Positions 18,012 through 25,533 of a stretch of 64,000 nt of DNA are shown here, piece after piece. A model generated the notes under the pieces. It was not told the origin of the DNA. It searched no databases and was given only the letters and a program-made list of their open reading frames with translations. Numbering within the stretch: the stretch's first letter is position 1; every line of letters starts with the position of its first letter. Position numbers and translations under genes: made by a program. Source of the DNA: Chitinophaga eiseniae (GTDB lineage: Bacteria; Bacteroidota; Bacteroidia; Chitinophagales; Chitinophagaceae); contig NZ_FUWZ01000005.1 of the NCBI RefSeq assembly GCF_900167135.1, positions 443,003 to 507,002 of the forward strand, written 5' to 3'.

Positions 18012-18827
18012 ATGCAGCTTTTGCCATCTGCCATCCTGGCGCCCTACATAAAGAACTATACAGTGGTCACGATCGGGGAAGATCTTGACAATGAGGTGTT
18101 TTATCCCAGCGGGTACATGGATTTTGTGATCAACCTGTCCGGAGCTGCGGCGACCATCATCAACGGCAGGAGGAAAGACCTGCCGGAGATAGAGCTGCTG
18201 GGACATCTGACACTGCCGACCCGGCTGACGGTGTCGAAAGGGACCGTAGTACTGATTGCACGGATTTATCCCCATGCCGGCGCTTTGTTTTTTCCCAATC
18301 CGCTTTCGGAATTTACCAACTATGCCACTGATCTGTATGACATACGTTTGCCGGAGATCAGGGAACTGTATGGCCGGATCATGGAAATGGGTGCCATCAG
18401 GGACAAGATCGCGGTGTTGGAGCAGTTCTTCCTGGAGCGGTTGGCAAAGCAGGAAAAACATTTGCAGAAGGTGACCATGGTGCAGCAGTTTTCCCGGCTG
18501 CTGTTGTCGGGGGATAATAAACTGGACTTGCCCGCTATCGCCCGAAAGTCAGGGATGTCTGAAAGATATATCCAGAAGCTTTGCCTGCAGCATGTGGGCA
18601 TCAGTCCCGCTGCGCTGGCCGCAGTGGTACGTTTCAACAGGGCCCTGCAACTGGTGCTGGACACGCCGGCGTCACTGACGGCCATCGCTTACGAGGGTGG
18701 CTACTATGACCAGGCGCATTTTATCAAAGAATTCCGGAAGTTTACCGGTATCACTCCTTCTGAGGCAAGGCGGCGGCTGGTAAAAGATGATGTGGCGCTT
18801 CAGCAGGCGGTGAACATTGGGTTTTAG
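18012..18827 (+). CDS. AraC-family regulator (DUF6597-type N-terminal domain)
   Basis: The ATG at 18012 (MQLLPSAILAPYIKNYTVV) is preferred over an in-frame ATG at 17925, which would overlap the previous gene. It gives 271 aa. The N-terminal ~150 residues form a cupin-like ligand domain (VFYPSGYMDFVINLSG). The C-terminal HTH_18 domain contains LPAIARKSGMSERYIQKL and YYDQAHFIKEFRKFTGITP. It converges with the NTF2-like gene (stop codons abut at 18827/18828), whose promoter carries a 16-bp site also found next to a second AraC gene. Control of that gene is inferred. Confidence 0.88.
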   Translation: MQLLPSAILAPYIKNYTVVTIGEDLDNEVFYPSGYMDFVINLSGAAATIINGRRKDLPEIELLGHLTLPTRLTVSKGTVVLIARIYPHAGALFFPNPLSEFTNYATDLYDIRLPEIRELYGRIMEMGAIRDKIAVLEQFFLERLAKQEKHLQKVTMVQQFSRLLLSGDNKLDLPAIARKSGMSERYIQKLCLQHVGISPAALAAVVRFNRALQLVLDTPASLTAIAYEGGYYDQAHFIKEFRKFTGITPSEARRRLVKDDVALQQAVNIGF

Positions 18828-19274
18828 TTATTTTGCCGGGTGGTTGCTGCTGAACATGTCCCTGTACATTTTCCATCCATCGGCAGTCTTTTTCCAGATG
18901 ACGATGACTTTGCCGTCGTCTATTTTATGGCCTTGTGGGTCGGTCATTTCATAATAACTTTCTTCGGTAACATAAGTTTGTCCGTCGCCGTACAGGTGCT
19001 GGATAATGAATCTGGAGTTTACTTTCGGGCCGTTTTTGAAAAACTTAGCCATGTTGTCGCGGCCGCATACCGGCGCCGCATTGGGAGGATAGAGGCAGGC
19101 ATCGGCGGTATAACATGTCAGGATACTACCGTCGTTTTTATTGGCCAAATCGGAATAGACGTCATTGCTGGCTTCAATGGCTTTCCTGGCTGCTTGTAAC
19201 GATGCGTTTTCGGATTGCGCTTGCACGCCGTAGCTGGCGGATATCAGCAGGATTAAAAAAAGGAGTTGTTTCAT
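18828..19274 (-). CDS. Secreted SnoaL/DUF4440-like (NTF2-fold) protein
   Basis: The 148-aa protein has a signal peptide (MKQLLFLILLISASYGVQAQ). The mature part is a typical NTF2-like cone: an N-terminal helix (AARKAIEASNDVYSDLANK), ILTCYTADACLYPPN, GRDNMAKFFK and KVIVIWKKTADGWKMYRDMF at the C terminus. YybH/DUF4440-type proteins of this size usually bind small molecules or have unknown enzyme roles. The promoter region at 19289-19331 contains a probable AraC site, so it is probably inducible. Substrate unknown. Confidence 0.82.
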   Translation of the reverse strand: MKQLLFLILLISASYGVQAQSENASLQAARKAIEASNDVYSDLANKNDGSILTCYTADACLYPPNAAPVCGRDNMAKFFKNGPKVNSRFIIQHLYGDGQTYVTEESYYEMTDPQGHKIDDGKVIVIWKKTADGWKMYRDMFSSNHPAK

Positions 19275-19288
19275 TTGTCTTTTTTCTA

Positions 19289-19331
19289 CAAAGCAAGCGC
19301 TTTTAGCCAGCCCGGAATTGTAAAATTGCGA
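19289..19331 (-). promoter_or_regulatory. Probable activator site plus -7 element of the NTF2-like gene
   Basis: On the minus strand TCGCAATTTTACAATT (19331-19316) is followed after exactly 19 nt by TTGCTTTG (19296-19289), one base off TAnnTTTG. The same 16-mer and the same spacing occur before the VOC gene at 32125. Confidence 0.65.
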
Positions 19332-19337
19332 ACAACC

Positions 19338-19922
19338 TCATTCTGAAGAAATAAACGTATAGTCGTGCTCCATGAGTTTCAGTAGGTATTCGTCGAAGCT
19401 GCCGGCGATGACCCGGTAGTTGTCGGGGTCGTGCAGGAAACGTACCACTTGCCCCGAAGCGCCGCCGGGGGCAGGGTTGAAGTCGAGGTAAAGTTTGGAG
19501 GTGCCACCGTTGTTCGTACAATCGGAAAAACACAACCAGCGGTTCATATTGATATTCGAATCGATACCGGTATCTACCAGCTCGGGCGTCTCGTCAGCAT
19601 CTTCTCCGTAGATGTCCCGGATGCTCAGTCCGTATTTGTCGTCTTCCAGTATCTGGTCCACAGATTTCAGGTAATACGGGTACCGGTGTATGTCAGACCC
19701 CAGTATTAACACCGAGACGGTATGTTCGCCGTATTCGCGCCAGTAGGTGCCGTCTATTTTTGCGAGCAGTTGCAGCAGTGATGCGGGGCAGTCGGGGTAG
19801 GTTTGCTGCAGTTTTTCCAGTTGCGCCGCAGTGGCGCCGGAAGCATAGGTCAATTCGGCTTTATCCTCTTCAGATAGCCGCTCCTGCAGACCGGCCAGGT
19901 ATTGTTCAACGATGTTTTTCAT
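19338..19922 (-). CDS. SMI1/KNR4 (SUKH)-family protein
   Basis: The 194-aa cytoplasmic protein has the SUKH pattern: an N-terminal segment ATAAQLEKLQQTYPDCPASL, YWREYGEHTVSVLILGSDI, a central acidic region, and the C-terminal LYLDFNPAPGGASGQVVRF followed by VIAGSFDEYLLKLM. SUKH proteins often act as immunity proteins in contact-dependent toxin systems. Its start overlaps the end of the GNAT gene by 17 nt, so the two are translationally linked. The RHS locus lies ~1 kb away on the same strand. Immunity function is inferred from family and context. Confidence 0.85.
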   Translation of the reverse strand: MKNIVEQYLAGLQERLSEEDKAELTYASGATAAQLEKLQQTYPDCPASLLQLLAKIDGTYWREYGEHTVSVLILGSDIHRYPYYLKSVDQILEDDKYGLSIRDIYGEDADETPELVDTGIDSNINMNRWLCFSDCTNNGGTSKLYLDFNPAPGGASGQVVRFLHDPDNYRVIAGSFDEYLLKLMEHDYTFISSE

Positions 19923-20471
19923 CTGTGTAATTTACGGCAAAAACATGTTCCATACCGTCTGTTTCATCCATGACTTCATCTACTTTGGTAAAGCCGAGGG
20001 AGGTCACCAGGTTCAGCGACGGCCGGTTATCCGGCGCTATGGAAGCTACGAAGCGGTAGACCTGGAAATGCTCCTCAGCCCAGTTGAAAACCGCCGTCAC
20101 CGCTTCCCTGGCATATCCTTTTCTGCGGTGCGGTGCAAAGATCTGATAGCCGATTTCCACGGCGTTTTTCAGGTAGTCCTTGGAGGCGTGACGATCAGGG
20201 CTGGTATGAAAGCGGATAAGGCCGATGGTTTTATTTTCCCCGCTGAGGATGATGGTGCGGGAAGACCAGGGCGCATATTTAGTATCGAAGGAGAGTTGTT
20301 TTTTATCGTGTTCCAGGCTGCTGGGGTGGTCCAGCATGGCGGCGGGGATGTTGGCGCCGAGGAGGAGAGCAGCTTTGGTGAGGTCGCCGGCGAGGCAGGC
20401 GTCTCTTACCGCATCGCCGAGTAGGCGCAGGGTGAGGCGTGGGTGATGATGTCGGTGGAGGAGGAGGACAT
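19906..20471 (-). pseudogene. GNAT N-acetyltransferase, frameshifted near the N terminus
   Basis: An ATG at 20471 starts MSSSSTDIIT; the expected continuation PRLTLRLLGDAVRDACLAGD is encoded one frame away. The switch is at the C-run ACCC on the minus strand (20444-20441): one extra C would give the usual IITPRLTLRLL start of this family. Downstream the frame is open to 19906 and contains the acetyl-CoA-binding stretch FAPHRRKGYAREAV and PSLNLVTSLGFTKV. Without the shift, translation could only begin at an internal ATG (20337), losing ~45 residues. It overlaps the SMI1-like gene by 17 nt. Either a recent pseudogene or a sequencing error in a homopolymer. Confidence 0.8.
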
Positions 20472-20539
20472 GTGGTGGGGTTTAGGGTGATGGAGACACT
20501 TACCGGCTCAGCTTGACACTGCTAAAAAATTAAAAGCAT

Positions 20540-20580
20540 AAAACGAAGAAGCCGCAGATTTTCTGCGGCTTCTTCGTTTT
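20540..20580. terminator. Strong bidirectional rho-independent terminator
   Basis: A perfect 19-bp stem (20540-20558 with 20562-20580) with a 3-nt T loop, flanked by A and T runs. It lies 45 nt beyond the stop of the TonB_C-like gene and should end the RHS operon transcript. Confidence 0.9.
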
Positions 20581-20624
20581 TAACATAACACATAACCCGA
20601 GAACCTTTTCCAGACTATCAAAAT

Positions 20625-21056
20625 TTAAAACCTTATTGGCCAAAACATTCTTACAGGCACATTTTCCCCTTTGCAACGTCCTGGCTTCCATTTGGGCATA
20701 CTATTTAATACTCTCAGGGCTTCCTTATCAACCAATGTTAAAGATGCATCCTGCTTATTTGCAATATGGACATTTTTTACCTGTCCGTCAGCCCCAATCA
20801 CAAACACTAAATTAATTGACCCTTGAAAAAAATCCTGGTCTTTGGGATACCGAAAATGATCTCTAAAGAACTTCATTAAACTTAACTCCCCCTCCTCAAA
20901 TTCAGGCATCTTATCCACGTTAGTATAAACCTTTTGCTGTAGGGTAGAATCATATTCCTGGACACAATCCGTAGCTCCAGTACTGACTCTATTTTGAGCC
21001 TTACAACTATACCCCCAAATAATTTGTATTAAAAATATTAATGCAATTTTATTCAT
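20625..21056 (-). CDS. Small secreted TonB C-terminal-domain-like protein
   Basis: The 143-aa protein has a signal sequence (MNKIALIFLIQIIWGYSC, possible lipid Cys 18) and then a TonB_C-like fold: DHFRYPKDQDFFQGSINLVF, IGADGQVKNVHIAN and MPKWKPGRCKGENVPVRMF. It lacks the Pro-rich linker of a real energy transducer, so it is a stand-alone periplasmic domain. Its ATG overlaps the stop of the upstream RHS toxin-like gene by four bases (ATGA), and both the RHS tip and this gene are A+T-richer than the rest of the RHS gene. Context suggests a cognate immunity or inhibitor protein; this is inference. Confidence 0.82.
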   Translation of the reverse strand: MNKIALIFLIQIIWGYSCKAQNRVSTGATDCVQEYDSTLQQKVYTNVDKMPEFEEGELSLMKFFRDHFRYPKDQDFFQGSINLVFVIGADGQVKNVHIANKQDASLTLVDKEALRVLNSMPKWKPGRCKGENVPVRMFWPIRF

Positions 21057-24000
21057 TTGATTTTCCTTTTAACTTCTTCCCCTGGAGTGTTTATCCAATA
21101 ATTTTGAAATCCTGAACTACCGGGCGCCCCTGCTCCAGTATTCTGAAGCTTAATTTCATTTAATAATATTTTAACTTGATCTTTAGTTAGGTAGGAAGGA
21201 GATTGCCCTGTACTCTTCCATAAATCCCCGGACTTCTTTCCATCTATATTTATCATAGGATAATTCATAATATTAAATGGTATTTTAGAGTCTGTCCCTG
21301 GTGTAGTTGAATAATTATTACCTCCTTCGCTAATGAGCTTGGTGTCCACCCCTTGTGTTTTCTCAAAAGGATGTTCAAGTCTCAATGTATGCAACAGCTC
21401 ATGAGCTCCGTCTATACCTACACTCTCTGGAGAACGTAAATTACCTTCTTTATCAAATACGTTTATACTTGAAGCAGAAAATGTCGTTTGCCCACCAACT
21501 ATACTAGCCTTTCCATAAAGCTCTAAACTAGGAACAACAACTCTCAATTTGCTGGCGTTACCTCCATTATATGTAACATTTCCCGAAATCGAGCCATCAG
21601 ATGAAATTTGTAATGTCTTATTAAGTTGATTACTGATTGCTGTTTGATAAGCTGTTATCTGCTCAGGAGTAAGCTTAAGCATTTCATTTACACTAAACTT
21701 TACATTGGCGTTTACACTGGTAGCCCCGTTACCATCTATCCTTGATACCCATTCTAAACCTTCTAAGTCAATACCTGTAGTTACTTTATTCTCCGCGTAA
21801 GCATAAGGGCTATTATGTACATACTTAGTCGCCAGCGGATCAACTTGCAAAAAACGCCCAATTTGAGGATCCATCGTCCGCCATTTCATTTGGTAAGTAT
21901 TCCATCCTAAATCTTCATCTAACAATTGCCCGGTGAACTTATATTTGTTCTCCGCATAACTGCTCCCTTTGAGTGCATTGGAAGATATCCCAGCCATCGT
22001 CAACCCAAACGGATAATAATGCGTTTCTTCCAGCACTGGTCCGGATGCCTGTGTCACCACTAAATTATCAAAGAACACATCCTGCTGTGATTCGTTACTG
22101 GTGTATACATACAGGAAGCCATTTTTGGTGATCGGCATTCTGTCTGTACCGAGGGTTTGCAGTTGATCGGCTTCACCGCTCACCTGTTTAACACCACTGT
22201 TTTGATCGACTAATTTAAACTGATCGTCGAACAATACAAAATTAAGATATGCTTTGGGCTTGCTGTCCGGCTGATCCGGGCTTTTTTCCTTAAGCCGCTG
22301 GTATTGATTGTTGTAGAAGTTGGTATTGAAAGGCGTGCTGTTGTTTCCTGCTGCAAATCCGTGTTGGCTACCGCCCTCTGCCTGTCCGCCGAAAGCCTGT
22401 ACCAGTCCCGCTACCATGTCTTCCGGCGGCGGAGGTGCATTTTGGGTTACAGGACCCTGGGATTTATAGAAGGCGCGGGCATTCACCTGAATAGTATCGC
22501 CGGCCATAACGCGCAGTACCAGTGACGGGCCGATTTTATTTCCGCCGGGATTGGCATTCAGCTTTGCCACGGCGGCATTTTTACTATCCATGTCGTCGTT
22601 GGGATAGCCTGCCGGTTTTGGGACCCTGGTTTCATTCACATTGCTGAAGAGCGCTGTTTCAACACCGGCACGGGTATTTTCCATGGTGGCAGCATACATG
22701 GTGAAATCTGTCTGCTCGGTGAGTACCATGCGGATGTTACCCAGGTGGTCCTTGATAAAGTAGTCGTATTTGTAGTCGAGGGGTGTTCCTGCCTTTACAA
22801 TGGTACGGATACGGCCTTCTTCGTGACTGATAATACGTAAAGTATCATTGGTATACTGGAACATGCCGGTATAATCGGTGACAGTTGTTTTACCGGTACC
22901 GGTTTGGTCCACTACTGTCTTTCTTAATTTATTCCCGCCGGCGTCATAAGTGTAGGTGATAGAACCTTTTCCTGTAACGACGATGTTTTCAGGGAGATTC
23001 AGGTGATTGTAGCGGATAGTCAGCTGTTTGTTTTGATCGAGGACCAGGTTGCCGTTAAGGTCGTACTGATAATCGGGGGATTCGTCATTTTGTTTTTCCC
23101 GGAAATCACCCAGCAGCGTGTTGGGATTATTTTGTTTATCTGTAACGAACGACAATTTGTTGCTGTTGGAGAGATAACCATATTTCAGGCTGTCAATCTG
23201 TTTGATAACACTGCCTTCCATTCCCTTCTGGCTCATGGACAGTATGTTGCCATTGGCATCATAGGTCAGATTGCTGACGGAGAAATCCATTTTTGATTTT
23301 GTCCAGGAGGCGCTTCCTTCCAACTGACTAAAGTCCGCGGCAGTCAAACGATTAACAGGATCATACCGGTACCCAAAGGCCCGTGCTACTCCGTCGGAGC
23401 GGCTTTTCCATTTCGCCCCGGCGATGTTACCGTTGAACTGTTTCCCGGAGAACCCATAGTCATAGCTGAGCTCCTGGCCAAACCAGTTACTGCTGGCCTT
23501 GCCCGTGGCAAACTTTCTGTTAATGCCTTTCAGCCATCCACGGATATTGTATTCATAGTCGAGGGTCTCCAACTGGCCGGTGCCGGTTATGCCCAACCGC
23601 TTTGTTTTTATCTGTCCCAGCTCATTATAACTATTGGTAACAATGGTCCGCTGCAAAGCGGGGTTGTCATTGATCCGCTTAGTGATTTCATCCACCCTTC
23701 CTGCATGATCGTAATGCATCATCGTGAGTACTTTGGTTTCCGGTGTGGCGCTACTCTGTTTGGTGCGGTGATGCACATACGTGCTCAGCACTTTACCACT
23801 GAAATCGTAGAGGGTGGTGGCTACGTCCTGTCCACCGCCCAGGTTGTCACTGATCGTCTGTACCAACCGGTTGTCATCATCATAATAATTGGTGGTGGTC
23901 AGCCAGGTATCTGTCCCTAAGACCCGTATGCGCGTTCCTGTAGCCATTCCCTCAGGGGCAGTATTGGTTTGGACCGGTTGTGCGTATAAGTTGCTTCCGG

Positions 24001-25480
24001 CCTGCGGTTTAGTGAAGTCGGCAGCCACTGCGGTCTTCAGACCGTCATACGCATAATGGTCGTAATAGGTGAAAGTAAGTGGCGTTAGCGCCGCCGCGGG
24101 TATGTTGGGCAGCGGGTTGGTAACGGGCAGGTAGATGCTGCCGTTTGACAATGCCGGATCAACACGGAAGTCCAGGTTATCGCCGCTGGCGGATTCAAAA
24201 TCAGGTTCTATGGTGATACTCTCCCGGGCTTCATAGAGCTGCCGGTCATTGGTTTTAACGACCAGGTGCGTGACACCCGGGAAATCATATTGTATGCTGC
24301 CTGTACCGGTGGAGGTATTTAACTGCTGCTGCAATACTGCCCGTGTGTAAGTATTGGTGTCAGCTGTGTATAAGGCCGTTTCCACCACGCGATTAAGGCC
24401 GTCATAAAAGGACATGAGCCATTGGCGCTTACTTTTCAGGTTTCCGTCACGGGTTAGTACCAACCGGTCGCGGATGTCGTACACCATCTCTACGGGGGCG
24501 GCGCCGGGTACCTTTTTTACAATCATCCGGTTACGCTCGTCGTACTGGTACTGAAAGCAGAGCTCTGCCGCCACAGGAGCGAGGTTCCAGTTGCCGTTGA
24601 TAATCTGTACCGCCCGCGGAGGTATCACAAACCGCAGGTTGCCAGAGTCATCATAAACATAATAAGTGGAAAGCCAGTCATTGTTCAACTGAATTTTCTT
24701 CAGTATCAGACGACCGTCTTTATCGGTAAATGCAATGGTGGTTTGGCCCTGTTCGTCGGACGTGATAACTTTATAGAGCTGTTTGGTGGCATAGGTACCC
24801 GGACTAACCGGTATGCTCTGGTCGTCCGCTATCTTCCAGATGCGAACGGCATCTTCCGTGGTATTGGCGTCATACTGCTGGCCAACGGGGTGGCTGCCGC
24901 CTGTTTGTGCCCAGCTATTGCCCGGACTGTAGGTCTTTAAAATGCGGTTCAGCGGCGAAGCTTCAAATTCAACCTCGCTATAGTAGACAGTTTCATTGAC
25001 CGATCCGGGATTTAACGTCTCACTTTGATAAAAATCTTTCTGGTCCGCGAACGGGTTTAGTTTGAATTTGCCATCATTGGCGCCGGTTTGCGATGCGTAA
25101 GGCAGGTACTTCAACTTTTCCCGTCCAACGTTATCATACAGGAACATCGACACAAGATCTTTCCCGGTGCCGCTCATCTGTTTGCTGACCGTCTGCAATG
25201 GCCGGCCGATGGCATCAAAATATGCTGTGGTCAATTTGACCTCTGCCGCGGGGCGTCCTGCATTGGAAACATCTGCAGGATTGGTTAGTGGCATCGACGG
25301 CTCCCAGGTACAGATATAGTTCCGGAGAACACTGTCATACCCGGCGGCCGGCGACAATGGCGCGGCTACCGGCGGTTTGTCGGTTTCCGCAGGTACATTC
25401 TGGGCGGAAACGGTTTCACAAAAGCTGAGTATAGGGATGACCAGTTTTATGATCAGGTTAACTGACTTTCTGAATTTCAT
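21053..25480 (-). CDS. RHS/YD-repeat protein with probable metzincin-like metallopeptidase tip
   Basis: The protein has 1475 aa. A signal peptide (to ~SAQN) is followed by a DUF6443-type region (~45-200), many YD repeats, and the RHS core end with YYPFGLTMAG, RFLQVDPLA (~1209) and NSPYAYAENKV. The last ~231 residues form a separate tip. It contains HELLHTLRLEH (H1360, E1361, H1364, H1370), which fits HExxHxxGxxH except for Arg in place of Gly, and a candidate Met-turn NIMNYP (M1405). Such tips are effector domains of polymorphic toxins, carried in an RHS shell. The tip region is visibly A+T-richer than the core. Peptidase activity and the target are inferred. Confidence 0.85.
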   Translation of the reverse strand: MKFRKSVNLIIKLVIPILSFCETVSAQNVPAETDKPPVAAPLSPAAGYDSVLRNYICTWEPSMPLTNPADVSNAGRPAAEVKLTTAYFDAIGRPLQTVSKQMSGTGKDLVSMFLYDNVGREKLKYLPYASQTGANDGKFKLNPFADQKDFYQSETLNPGSVNETVYYSEVEFEASPLNRILKTYSPGNSWAQTGGSHPVGQQYDANTTEDAVRIWKIADDQSIPVSPGTYATKQLYKVITSDEQGQTTIAFTDKDGRLILKKIQLNNDWLSTYYVYDDSGNLRFVIPPRAVQIINGNWNLAPVAAELCFQYQYDERNRMIVKKVPGAAPVEMVYDIRDRLVLTRDGNLKSKRQWLMSFYDGLNRVVETALYTADTNTYTRAVLQQQLNTSTGTGSIQYDFPGVTHLVVKTNDRQLYEARESITIEPDFESASGDNLDFRVDPALSNGSIYLPVTNPLPNIPAAALTPLTFTYYDHYAYDGLKTAVAADFTKPQAGSNLYAQPVQTNTAPEGMATGTRIRVLGTDTWLTTTNYYDDDNRLVQTISDNLGGGQDVATTLYDFSGKVLSTYVHHRTKQSSATPETKVLTMMHYDHAGRVDEITKRINDNPALQRTIVTNSYNELGQIKTKRLGITGTGQLETLDYEYNIRGWLKGINRKFATGKASSNWFGQELSYDYGFSGKQFNGNIAGAKWKSRSDGVARAFGYRYDPVNRLTAADFSQLEGSASWTKSKMDFSVSNLTYDANGNILSMSQKGMEGSVIKQIDSLKYGYLSNSNKLSFVTDKQNNPNTLLGDFREKQNDESPDYQYDLNGNLVLDQNKQLTIRYNHLNLPENIVVTGKGSITYTYDAGGNKLRKTVVDQTGTGKTTVTDYTGMFQYTNDTLRIISHEEGRIRTIVKAGTPLDYKYDYFIKDHLGNIRMVLTEQTDFTMYAATMENTRAGVETALFSNVNETRVPKPAGYPNDDMDSKNAAVAKLNANPGGNKIGPSLVLRVMAGDTIQVNARAFYKSQGPVTQNAPPPPEDMVAGLVQAFGGQAEGGSQHGFAAGNNSTPFNTNFYNNQYQRLKEKSPDQPDSKPKAYLNFVLFDDQFKLVDQNSGVKQVSGEADQLQTLGTDRMPITKNGFLYVYTSNESQQDVFFDNLVVTQASGPVLEETHYYPFGLTMAGISSNALKGSSYAENKYKFTGQLLDEDLGWNTYQMKWRTMDPQIGRFLQVDPLATKYVHNSPYAYAENKVTTGIDLEGLEWVSRIDGNGATSVNANVKFSVNEMLKLTPEQITAYQTAISNQLNKTLQISSDGSISGNVTYNGGNASKLRVVVPSLELYGKASIVGGQTTFSASSINVFDKEGNLRSPESVGIDGAHELLHTLRLEHPFEKTQGVDTKLISEGGNNYSTTPGTDSKIPFNIMNYPMINIDGKKSGDLWKSTGQSPSYLTKDQVKILLNEIKLQNTGAGAPGSSGFQNYWINTPGEEVKRKIK

Positions 25481-25533
25481 ATTGTATAGTGTGCTACAAT
25501 GTTAGTAGAATAAGCGTTTACGATGGCACAGGG

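Noticed and set aside
20625..21056. Genuine TonB energy transducer
   Set aside because: It has only a signal sequence and the C-terminal-type domain; no Pro-rich spanning linker, and the gene is fused by overlap to an RHS toxin-like gene.
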